Shown piece after piece: positions 9,327 to 21,497 of a stretch of DNA of 64,000 bases. Numbering within the stretch: the first letter of the stretch is position 1; the number at the start of each line of letters is the position of its first letter. A program made the translations under genes and the position numbers. Location: the NCBI GenBank assembly GCA_963712065.1, contig CAVQGM010000002.1, forward strand, positions 1,302,001 to 1,366,000, given 5' to 3'. The notes under the pieces were generated by a model, which was not told where the DNA came from, did no database searches, and saw only the letters and a list, made by a program, of their open reading frames with translations. The DNA comes from CAVQGM01 sp963712065. Lineage in GTDB: Bacteria; Actinomycetota; Acidimicrobiia; Acidimicrobiales; Acidimicrobilacustridaceae.

Positions 9327-10097
9327 TCAGCCCCCTTCGCCGGCCGACGCGATGCGGGGCGACGCCAGCTCGACCACACAGGTCCAGGCGAGGGCCCGGC
9401 TGGCGGGCACGCGCGCGAACAGCCGGGCGTCGGCCTGCTCGAGCCGACCCGAGACGGCGGGGGCCCACGAGCGACCACGGACGGGCACCGCAGCGAGGGA
9501 GAGGAACCCGAACCAACGGGCCGACACCTCGGAGAACGACGCCCGGGCGAGACCGAAGTCGGCGCGGACCAGGGGGTGCTCGTCAGGGGTGCGCATCGAG
9601 GGGGTGAGCCGGCGGTAGAGGTTGATCGCCGGGTTGTGCCCCAGTGGTTCGAGGAAGACGGCTCGACCGCCGGGCTTCAGGACCCGGGCGATCTCGGCGA
9701 AGGCGGCCCGCAGGTCGAGGTGGTGGAGGATGCCGGTGCCGAGCACGAGGTCGAACCGGTCGTCGGCGAAGGTGAGCGCCTCTGCGTTCATGACCTCGAC
9801 GTCGAAGGCGTCGAGGTGCTCGGCCCGAGCCGCCTCGGCCACCTGGTCGACGGCCACCGGGGAGATGTCGATGGCGGTGACGCGGTGGCCCTGGCGGGCC
9901 AGCTCCATGCCCGCGGTGCGCAGCCCGCATCCGAACTCGAGGGCTCGCCCCCCCGGGGGGACGACGAGCCGGCTCATGAACCACGCCTCGGCGCCGCGGT
10001 TGGCCTCGTAGTACTTCTGCGCCGCGTGGCGGGTCTCCTCGGCGAAGCGGGCGTCGTGGAAGGCCTGCTCGCGGGCGACGCGGTCGACGTCGGCCAT
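9327..10097 (-). CDS. Class I methyltransferase in polysaccharide operon
   Basis: A 256-residue SAM-dependent methyltransferase. ALEFGCGLRTAGMELARQGHRVTAIDIS is the SAM-binding loop and acidic strand-2 motif, LVLGTGILHHLDLRAAFAEIARVLKPGGRAVFLEPLGHNP is motif II-III, and INLYRRLTPSMRTPDEHPL resembles methyltransferases acting on glycans or quinones. The ATG at 10097 follows the uvrA stop at 10100 by 2 nt, so it may be co-transcribed with uvrA. It precedes the sugar transferase by 6 nt. No membrane segment is apparent. The substrate is unknown; a role in glycan O-methylation is inference from context only. Confidence 0.82.
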   Translation of the reverse strand: MADVDRVAREQAFHDARFAEETRHAAQKYYEANRGAEAWFMSRLVVPPGGRALEFGCGLRTAGMELARQGHRVTAIDISPVAVDQVAEAARAEHLDAFDVEVMNAEALTFADDRFDLVLGTGILHHLDLRAAFAEIARVLKPGGRAVFLEPLGHNPAINLYRRLTPSMRTPDEHPLVRADFGLARASFSEVSARWFGFLSLAAVPVRGRSWAPAVSGRLEQADARLFARVPASRALAWTCVVELASPRIASAGEGG

Positions 10098-10099
10098 CG

Positions 10100-12943
<2,844 letters not shown>

Positions 12944-12949
12944 CGGGTC

Positions 12950-12955
12950 AGCCTA
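12950..12955 (-). promoter_or_regulatory. Leaderless -10 element for uvrA
   Basis: TAGGCT on the minus strand, 6 nt before the uvrA GTG. uvrB has the identical hexamer at the identical distance from its GTG (18547-18552). The LexA-type box lies 16 bp further upstream, over the expected -35 region. Confidence 0.55.
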
Positions 12956-12971
12956 CCGGGGCCGACCCCAC

Positions 12972-12985
12972 CGAACACGTGTTTG
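12972..12985. promoter_or_regulatory. LexA-type SOS box upstream of uvrA
   Basis: The sequence CGAACACGTGTTTG matches the Gram-positive/actinobacterial LexA consensus CGAACRNRYGTTYG at every defined position. It sits 29-42 bp upstream of the uvrA start and covers the -35 zone of the leaderless promoter, an ideal place for repression. No comparable box was found upstream of uvrB or uvrC. Confidence 0.8.
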
Positions 12986-12986
12986 C

Positions 12987-14756
12987 TCAGGAGCCCTCGC
13001 GCTCCAGCACCAGCACCTCCTGGGCCAGCCCCGGATCGCCCCGCTCGACCACCCGCCAGCCGGCCAGCTCGGGCAGGTCCCTGGTCGAGTCGGGGGTCAC
13101 GAACACGACCCGTTCGACGCCGAGGCCGGCCAGTCGGTCGAGGTACTCCGGCACCAGGGACCGGGACGGCACGACCCACTCGTAGTCGTCGAAGTCGCGG
13201 TGGGCGATCTGGGGCAGGAGGCGGTTCCACGACACCACCACCGGCCGGTCGAGCTCGGGCGGGTTGCCGGTCTCGGCCGTGGCGCCGGCGACGGCCATGG
13301 CGTCGAGCACGGCGTCGGTCTCGGTGTGCACGAACCGCAGGGTGCGCAGTGCGAGGGCGGCGACGAGGATCGTGGCGGCCACGGCGGCGGCCACGGCGAC
13401 CCGTGCCGTGCGCTCGTCGAGCCGCCGCCCGGCATGGGCCAGGGCGCCCACGAGGGGGGGCACGGCGAGGGGCAGGGCCACGGCGAAGTAGCGACCGCCC
13501 CACTCGAGCCCGCCGCCGCGCGCGTACTGGGTGAGCGCCACGGCGGCCACGATCGCCGCCGCCGCCACCGACACCAGCCTGGTGACCGGCGTCGCCACCG
13601 CGCGCCGGCCGAGCAGCCACAGCCCGGCCCACCCCACCGGGAAGGCGACGAGCAGGCCGGGGATCGCTCCCGGCGGGTCGACGAACAGGCGGGCCGCGTA
13701 GCAGGCCACGGCGGCGACGGCCCCGGTCACGACGAGCCGGGACGCCGAAGGGGCCCACCGGACGACGATGGCGGTGAAGGCCACGAAGATGGCGGCCAGG
13801 CTCAGCACGACCAGGATGCCCCGGTCGTCCGAGTAGCTCGGGTCGAGCCAGGTGGCCACGAGCCCCTCCAGCCGTCCTCCGATCCACGACGACGGGTCCC
13901 CCTCGCTGACGGTCGGCAGCTCCGACCCGATGATCGCGGCCAGGGCGAGCCGCTCGGCGACGAGGACGATCGCCGTCGATGCCGAAGCGATCACCGCGAC
14001 GGCCGCCGCCGTCGCCACCGGGACCGCTCGCCGCCACGAGGCCACCGCCACCCCGAGGGCGATCGCCGGCCCGACGAACGCCCCCTCGGTGCGCAGCGCC
14101 GTCGCCACGGCCACGGCCAGGGCGAGCCCGAGCAGGGGCCAGACCGCCGACGCCGTCCGCTCGCGCTCGAGCGCCTTGACGGCGGCGAGCACGGCCAGGC
14201 CGGCGGCGGCGGCGGCGGGGGCGTGGCCCAACACCAGGTAGGCGTCGAAGAACAGGGGCGAGCCGACCCCGCACACCCACAGCGCCCAGCGGTCGAGCGA
14301 CGGTCCGAACCGCCGGGCGATCAGGCCGGCGCACAGCGCGGCGACGAGCGTGCCGGCCACCGAGGTGAGCGCGATGCCGGTCGACCCACCGACCCGGTCG
14401 GACCCGGCGAGGACGAGCGGGTAGAGCGGGTGACGGGCGTAGGGCGCCAGGCCCTCGGTGCCGAGGTCGCCCCGGAGGAAGGGCCGGGCCTCGTCCTCGG
14501 CGTCGATGCCGGCGAGGGGGTACCGGTAGATCCAGTCGCCGGTGTCGTCGAGCACCCGTGCCTGCACCAGCGCGGCGCCCTCGTCGCTCGTGAAGGCCAC
14601 GCCGGGCGCGCTCAGCCACAGCCCGACGAGCAGCACCACGGCCAGCGCGCCGACGTGGGCGGCGAGCGGGGCGGCCCAGCACCGCCGGAGCAACGCCGCG
14701 CCCGATCCGCCGGGGGCGGGCGCAGCTCGGGTCGGAGCTCGTCTCGGAACGGCCAT
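12987..14756 (-). CDS. GT-C-like multi-spanning membrane protein
   Basis: A 589-residue protein with about 11-12 hydrophobic helices and a hydrophilic C-terminal domain (from about residue 490). After the first helix the outside loop has FTSDEGAALVQARV, with the Asp-Glu pair at the place of the catalytic acid in GT-C glycosyltransferases that use polyprenyl-phosphate sugars. The C-terminal part (VVVSWNRLLPQIAHRDFDDYEWV) looks like a periplasmic Rossmann-like tail seen in actinobacterial family members. Specific donor and acceptor are unknown. It follows a related membrane protein by 16 nt and ends 2 bp from the SOS box of uvrA. Confidence 0.65.
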   Translation of the reverse strand: MAVPRRAPTRAAPAPGGSGAALLRRCWAAPLAAHVGALAVVLLVGLWLSAPGVAFTSDEGAALVQARVLDDTGDWIYRYPLAGIDAEDEARPFLRGDLGTEGLAPYARHPLYPLVLAGSDRVGGSTGIALTSVAGTLVAALCAGLIARRFGPSLDRWALWVCGVGSPLFFDAYLVLGHAPAAAAAGLAVLAAVKALERERTASAVWPLLGLALAVAVATALRTEGAFVGPAIALGVAVASWRRAVPVATAAAVAVIASASTAIVLVAERLALAAIIGSELPTVSEGDPSSWIGGRLEGLVATWLDPSYSDDRGILVVLSLAAIFVAFTAIVVRWAPSASRLVVTGAVAAVACYAARLFVDPPGAIPGLLVAFPVGWAGLWLLGRRAVATPVTRLVSVAAAAIVAAVALTQYARGGGLEWGGRYFAVALPLAVPPLVGALAHAGRRLDERTARVAVAAAVAATILVAALALRTLRFVHTETDAVLDAMAVAGATAETGNPPELDRPVVVSWNRLLPQIAHRDFDDYEWVVPSRSLVPEYLDRLAGLGVERVVFVTPDSTRDLPELAGWRVVERGDPGLAQEVLVLEREGS

Positions 14757-14772
14757 GCCGGCGTCCGGCCGC

Positions 14773-16476
14773 CTATCCGTCGAGGCGCTCGTAGGTGGTG
14801 ACCTCGAGGTCGGCGCCGTCGAGGAACGGCACGGTCTCCGACGACACCGGCCGCCATCCGGGGACGTCGGGTGGCGTGGCCCCCGCCTCGTCGACCCAGG
14901 CGAAGGTCCGCGCGTCCGACGCCGTCACCACCCGCTCGGCGACCCCGCGGTCGCCGGGCCCGAACGCGAGCCAGCGGGCGTCGCCGTAGGTGGCGCCGAA
15001 CTCGCGGGGCATGAAGCCGAGCGGGGTGACGAACACGTCCTCGGAGCGGCTCTGGAGCCGCTCGGCGGTGTCGGCCACGTCGTGGCTGCGCTGGCTCAGC
15101 CACACCAGCCCGAAGGCCGTGACCCCGACGGCGAGGGCGATCATCCCCCGCTGCAGCCAGCGCGCCAGGTGGTCGAACGACGCCAACCCGACGACCAGGA
15201 AGGCGAAGCCGGAGACCAACAGGTAGCGCCCGGCCCACTGGGGGGCGGCGCCACCGATGAACTGGAAGCCGAACACCAGCGGCAGGGGCACGAGCCCGAG
15301 CAGCAGGGTGAACCGTCGCCGGTCGTCCGCCCAGCCGAGCGTGAGCCCGACGGCGGCGATCGGCGTGGCCGCGACCAGGCCGGGCACGAAGCCGAGCCCG
15401 TCGAGCGCCCGGCGCAGGTAGACCAGGACGGCGAGCCCGAAGGCGATCTTGGCGAACCCCTCGGCCCCCTTGGTGCGGCTCCGCGCCGCCGCCAGGGCGA
15501 GGGCGGCGAAGATGGCGACCCCGGCGACCCACCCGGCGACCTCGAGCGTCGGGTAGGGCGAGAACGAGGTGGTGAGGGCCTCTTCGAGCCGGGTCCCCAC
15601 CGCGTTCAGGCCCCGCTCGGCGGCACCTGACGTCCGCCCGCTGCGGAGCGCCTCGCCGAGGACGATCCGCTCGAGGGCCAGGTTGGCGCCGAACGCCAAC
15701 CCGAACCCGAGCACCGACGTGGCGCCGATGACGAGGGCGGGCACGATGTCGGCCCGGCGGCGCCACAGCACGCCGAGGATCGCCAGTCCCACCGACGTGA
15801 GCGCGTAGACGAACGCCTCCGTGCGCATGGCCGCCGCCGCACCGAACAGCGCGCCGGCGGCGAGGCCGTGCCACCAGCGCACCCGGTCGAACACGGCGTC
15901 GAACAGCACCACCATCGCCCAGGCCATCAGGCCGAGGCCGGGCGCGTGCTCCCAGAAGTCGAGGGCGTAGACGGCCACGGGGCTGGCGAGGCCGACGATC
16001 CAGAACGCCAGGGTGCCGTCGCCACCGAGCCGACGCACGAGGGACCGGGCCGCCAGGGCCGAGGCCACCGCGCCGGCCATGGGGAGCAGGAGGGCCAGCC
16101 GATAGCCGCCGAGGTCGTAGAGCGGGCGGGCGGCCAGCACCATCGGCAGGGTGGTCACGTTCACGAACCGGTCGCCGACCGACGACGTGTAGTAGAGACC
16201 GTGGACGACGGCCTCAGGGTCGAGGTCGGCCGCCCAGTAGCCGACGTCGGGATCGAGGTCGCCCCGCTCCGACATCACCACGAGGGTGGCCACCTTGCCG
16301 CCGGTGTCGGTGCCCAGGAACCCCTGGGGGTCCATGGCGAACGACAGGGCCACGTAGGCGGCGAGCAGGACGAGGCTGGCCACCACCGGCCGCCGCAGCC
16401 AGGAGACCGGCGCCGGCCGCTCGGCCGTGGTGCGCGGTTGGGCCCGGGTGTCGGCGCGCTCGGTCAGGCTGGTCAC
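14773..16476 (-). CDS. GT-C-like multi-spanning membrane protein
   Basis: A 567-residue integral membrane protein with the same overall layout as its downstream neighbour: a short basic N-terminus, a first helix (about residues 30-47), an extracytoplasmic loop with LGTDTGGKVATLVVMSERGDLDPD, some ten further helices and a hydrophilic C-terminal tail. WAGRYLLVSGFAFLVVG and LASPVAVYALDFWEHAPGLGLMAWA resemble GT-C or dolichyl-phosphate-mannose transferase relatives. The GTG start at 16476 is the first in frame; a GGAGGAGG stretch is very close to it. It is probably envelope glycan-related, which is an inference from fold and neighbours. Confidence 0.6.
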   Translation of the reverse strand: MTSLTERADTRAQPRTTAERPAPVSWLRRPVVASLVLLAAYVALSFAMDPQGFLGTDTGGKVATLVVMSERGDLDPDVGYWAADLDPEAVVHGLYYTSSVGDRFVNVTTLPMVLAARPLYDLGGYRLALLLPMAGAVASALAARSLVRRLGGDGTLAFWIVGLASPVAVYALDFWEHAPGLGLMAWAMVVLFDAVFDRVRWWHGLAAGALFGAAAAMRTEAFVYALTSVGLAILGVLWRRRADIVPALVIGATSVLGFGLAFGANLALERIVLGEALRSGRTSGAAERGLNAVGTRLEEALTTSFSPYPTLEVAGWVAGVAIFAALALAAARSRTKGAEGFAKIAFGLAVLVYLRRALDGLGFVPGLVAATPIAAVGLTLGWADDRRRFTLLLGLVPLPLVFGFQFIGGAAPQWAGRYLLVSGFAFLVVGLASFDHLARWLQRGMIALAVGVTAFGLVWLSQRSHDVADTAERLQSRSEDVFVTPLGFMPREFGATYGDARWLAFGPGDRGVAERVVTASDARTFAWVDEAGATPPDVPGWRPVSSETVPFLDGADLEVTTYERLDG

Positions 16477-16521
16477 CCTCCTCCATCGGCAGCCGCCCGA
16501 CCGACCTGAGATGGGCGACGG

Positions 16522-18540
<2,019 letters not shown>

Positions 18541-18546
18541 GCAGCG

Positions 18547-18552
18547 AGCCTA
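18547..18552 (-). promoter_or_regulatory. Leaderless -10 element for uvrB
   Basis: TAGGCT on the minus strand, 6 nt upstream of the uvrB GTG, identical in sequence and spacing to the uvrA element. No -35 box or LexA site is apparent within 40 bp. Confidence 0.5.
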
Positions 18553-18597
18553 CCGAGGGGGGGTGACGGTCGACCGGGGCGGCCGGGTCCCGACCGG

Positions 18598-18603
18598 TAC
18601 CAT
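18598..18603 (+). promoter_or_regulatory. Candidate -10 element for the 18613 membrane protein
   Basis: TACCAT lies 9 nt before the ATG at 18613, compatible with a leaderless or near-leaderless transcript divergent from uvrB. Confidence 0.35.
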
Positions 18604-18612
18604 CTCCGGGCG

Positions 18613-19743
18613 ATGGCGGCCGCGGTGACGCCCCCCTCCCCGGGCGACGAGCGCGAGCCCCCCACCGCGCACCGCCGAGGCCGCTGGGTGCTGCTCTTCG
18701 TCGGGGCGATGGTCCTCGTGGCCGTGCCCGGGCTGGTCCCCCTCCGGCAGCACGGGTGGGACCCGACCGCCCTGCTCCGGGTGGGCACGTTCGCCGCCAG
18801 CCGCCCCTTCGTCGAGCAGGACCTGCCCGACCCGGTCCTGGTCGGCGACTACGGCCACGACGGCCAGCAGTTCTACGTGCTCGCCGAGAGCCTCCCCGAC
18901 CTCGCGGGCGCCGCCGACGACGTGGACGACCTCGGGTACCGGGCCCGGCGGATCCTCCTGCCGCTCGTCGTGAGCCCACTGCCGGCCGGCGAGGCGACCA
19001 TCTGGGGGTTCCTCGCCGTGAACCTGCTCGCCGTGGGGGCGGCGGCGGTGGGCATCGGCCGCCTCGCCCAGCGGCTCGACCTCTCGCCCTGGCTCGGGCT
19101 GTCCGTGGCGGCGACGCCCGCCCTCTACGAGAGCGTGCAGGGCAGCCTCGCCGACGCGCCGGCGTTCGCGCTCGCGGTGTGGGCGGTCGTGGTGTGCCGA
19201 CGACGACCCTGGCTCGCCGCCGGGCTGCTGCTGCTCGCCGGGCTCACCCGCGAGACCACGTTGGTCGTCGCCGTGGCCTGTGCCGTCGTCGCCCCGCGCC
19301 ACCGGCGACTGATCCTCCTCAGCCCGCTCGCCGGCTACGCCGTCTGGGCCGCCGTCGTCTCCCAGTGGCTCCCCGGGCCCACGGGGCGTTCGTCGAGGGG
19401 GTTCGCCGACCAGCTCCTCGCCCAGATCGACTGGCCGTTCCTCGGTTGGGCCGACAGCGGGATCACCGGGCCGGGAGCGCTCACCGGTGCCAGCCTCGTC
19501 CTGTTGGGCCTGGGCTCGGCCTGGGTGCTCCGCCACCCGCTGCCCGAGCTGAGCCTGTGGCTGCTCGCCGACGTGGTCATCCTCGTGCTCGTCGACGCCG
19601 GCGTGGTCGAACGGCCCCAGAACCTCGCCCGGGTGGCGCCGCTCGTCGTGGCGGCGACGGTGCTCGCCGTGGCGTCGGTCCTCCGCGACCGGGCGAGGAT
19701 CCCCATCGCAGGCGCCGCCACCGTCGGCGACGCCACCCCGTAG
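18613..19743 (+). CDS. Multi-spanning membrane protein (GT-C-like)
   Basis: A 376-residue integral membrane protein. After the first helix (about residues 26-45) the loop reads VGDYGHDGQQFYVLAESLPDL; the GHDGQQFY motif is seen in actinobacterial hypothetical membrane proteins related to GT-C glycosyltransferases. About nine helices follow, with no soluble C-terminal domain. Its position immediately before the dprE2-UbiA-dprE1 cluster suggests a link with arabinan or other decaprenyl-phosphate-sugar-dependent glycan synthesis, but this is inference from context. No specific activity can be assigned. The start is the first ATG after a -10-like TACCAT. Confidence 0.6.
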   Translation: MAAAVTPPSPGDEREPPTAHRRGRWVLLFVGAMVLVAVPGLVPLRQHGWDPTALLRVGTFAASRPFVEQDLPDPVLVGDYGHDGQQFYVLAESLPDLAGAADDVDDLGYRARRILLPLVVSPLPAGEATIWGFLAVNLLAVGAAAVGIGRLAQRLDLSPWLGLSVAATPALYESVQGSLADAPAFALAVWAVVVCRRRPWLAAGLLLLAGLTRETTLVVAVACAVVAPRHRRLILLSPLAGYAVWAAVVSQWLPGPTGRSSRGFADQLLAQIDWPFLGWADSGITGPGALTGASLVLLGLGSAWVLRHPLPELSLWLLADVVILVLVDAGVVERPQNLARVAPLVVAATVLAVASVLRDRARIPIAGAATVGDATP

Positions 19744-19818
19744 CGCCGGCCGTCTCGCGCCGCCGGCCCTGGCCCGCCATGCCAGAATGCCCCGCCGCCG
19801 ATCCAAGGAGACCAGTCC

Positions 19819-20580
19819 GTGCGGGACACGTTGGGGCGAGTCCAGTCGATCCTCGTGCTCGGGGGGACCTCCGAGATCGCGCTGGCGATCACGAGGGCGC
19901 TCGTGGCCCGGGGCGGACGGCGGGTCGTGCTGGCCGGACGCCACGTCGGGCGGAGCGCCCCCGGGCCGACGGCCGAGCTGGCGCGCCTCGGCGCCGAGGT
20001 CGAGACCCTCGAGTTCGACGCCGCCGATCCCGCCGGCCATGCGGCGGTGATCGAGCGGGCCTTCGCCGGCGGCGACATCGACCTCGTCCTCGTCGCCTTC
20101 GGCGTGCTCGGTGACCAGGACGCGTTCGACCGCGACCCCGTCGCCGCCGCCGACGCCGTGACCGTGAACTACGTCGGCGCGGTGTCGTCCGGCCTGGCCG
20201 TGGCCGAGCGCTTCCGCCGACAGGGCCACGGCACCCTCGTCGTGCTCTCCTCGGTCGCCGGGGTGCGGGCCCGGAAGACCAACTACGTCTACGGCTCGTC
20301 GAAGGCCGGCCTCGACGCCTTCGCCCAGGGCCTCGACGATGCCCTGGCCGGCACGGGCGGTCGGGTGCTCGTCGTGCGTCCCGGCTTCGTGCACTCGCGG
20401 ATGACCGCCGGCATGGAGGCCCAGCCGTTCGCCACCACGCCCGAGGCGGTCGCCGACGCGGTGATCGCCGGCCTCGAGCGGGACGCCGCGGTCGTGTGGG
20501 TCCCCGGGGTCCTGCGCTACGTGTTCGGTGTCCTGCGCCTGCTCCCCCGCCCGCTGTGGCGCCTCGTCTCGTCCCGCTGA
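19819..20580 (+). CDS. dprE2: DprE2, decaprenylphospho-2-keto-ribose reductase
   Basis: DprE2 reduces decaprenylphosphoryl-2-keto-erythro-pentose to decaprenylphosphoryl-arabinose, the arabinose donor for cell-wall arabinan. The 253-residue protein is a short-chain dehydrogenase: NAD(P)-binding ILVLGGTSEIALAITRALV (the GTSEIA signature is characteristic of DprE2), VNYVGAVSSGLAVAERF, catalytic Ser in VVLSSVAG and YxxxK as YVYGSSKAG, then VRPGFVHSRMTAGM. Start is GTG at 19819 after a strong AAGGAGA ribosome site. It overlaps the next gene by one base (TGATG), and the partner oxidase dprE1 is two genes on, so identity is well supported. Confidence 0.9.
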   Translation: MRDTLGRVQSILVLGGTSEIALAITRALVARGGRRVVLAGRHVGRSAPGPTAELARLGAEVETLEFDAADPAGHAAVIERAFAGGDIDLVLVAFGVLGDQDAFDRDPVAAADAVTVNYVGAVSSGLAVAERFRRQGHGTLVVLSSVAGVRARKTNYVYGSSKAGLDAFAQGLDDALAGTGGRVLVVRPGFVHSRMTAGMEAQPFATTPEAVADAVIAGLERDAAVVWVPGVLRYVFGVLRLLPRPLWRLVSSR

Positions 20581-21497
20581 TGCCGGACCGCCCACCCCGG
20601 AACCTCGCCACCGCGCTGGTGCTCGCCCTGCGGCCGCGCCAGTGGGTGAAGAACCTGCTGGTGCTGGCGGCGCCGGTGGCAGCGGCGCGCATCGACGAGC
20701 GCGACGTCTTCGTCGACACCGCCGCGGCGTTCGTCGCCTTCTGCCTGGCGTCGAGCGCGACCTACGTGCTCAACGACCTCCTCGACGTCGAGACCGACCG
20801 CCAGCACCCCACCAAGCGGTACCGCCCCATCGCCTCGGGCGTCCTGCCCGTGCCGGTCGCCGTCGCACTCGGCGTCGTGCTGCTGGTCGCCTCCCTCGCC
20901 ATCGCCTTCGTGACCAGCACCGACCTCGGCGTCACGGTCGGCGCCTACCTGCTGTTGACCACCGCCTACACGATGTGGCTCAAGGACGTCGCCGTCGTCG
21001 ACCTCGTCGCCGTGGCCGGCGGCTTCGTGCTGCGCGCCGTGGCCGGCGCCACCGCGACCGGCATCCCGCTGTCGGGCTGGTTCGTGATCGTCACGTCCGC
21101 GGGTGCCCTCTTCATGGTCTCGGGCAAGCGCGAGGGCGAGGCCGACGAGCTCGGCGACGACGCCGCCCTCATCCGGCCGACCCTCGGCATCTACACCACG
21201 AGCTTCCTCACCTACCTGCGGGCCACGTCGTCGGCGGTCGTGCTCGTGGCCTACTGCCTGTGGGCGTTCGAGCAGGCCGGCACCGGGCTCACCGCCAACG
21301 GTGGCGCCGACGTCGCCACCGCCATCTGGTACCAGTTGTCCATCGTGCCGTTCGCCGTCGCCATCCTGCGCTACGCCCTGCTCGCCGACCAGGGCCGGGC
21401 CGCCGAGCCCGAACGGGTCGTCATGACCGACCGTCCCCTCCTCGTCGCCGCCCTCGCCTGGGTGGTGATCTACGCCTATGCCGTCTACGCCGGCTGA
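20580..21497 (+). CDS. Decaprenyl-phosphate phosphoribosyltransferase, UbiA family
   Basis: This 305-residue UbiA-superfamily enzyme resembles mycobacterial Rv3806c, which transfers 5-phosphoribose from PRPP to decaprenyl phosphate, the first committed step to decaprenyl-phospho-arabinose. It starts LRPRQWVKNLLVLAAPVAA; the first Asp-rich motif is YVLNDLLDVETDRQHPTKRYRPIASG and the second region is LLTTAYTMWLKDVAVVDLVAVAGGFVLRAVAGA, with about nine membrane helices. The ATG at 20580 overlaps the dprE2 stop and its end overlaps dprE1 by 20 nt, forming a tight three-gene operon. Prenyl chain length cannot be read from sequence. Confidence 0.87.
   Translation: MPDRPPRNLATALVLALRPRQWVKNLLVLAAPVAAARIDERDVFVDTAAAFVAFCLASSATYVLNDLLDVETDRQHPTKRYRPIASGVLPVPVAVALGVVLLVASLAIAFVTSTDLGVTVGAYLLLTTAYTMWLKDVAVVDLVAVAGGFVLRAVAGATATGIPLSGWFVIVTSAGALFMVSGKREGEADELGDDAALIRPTLGIYTTSFLTYLRATSSAVVLVAYCLWAFEQAGTGLTANGGADVATAIWYQLSIVPFAVAILRYALLADQGRAAEPERVVMTDRPLLVAALAWVVIYAYAVYAG

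Noticed and set aside
18541..18612. LexA box upstream of uvrB
   Set aside because: No GAAC-N4-GTTC or close variant was found in the intergenic region.
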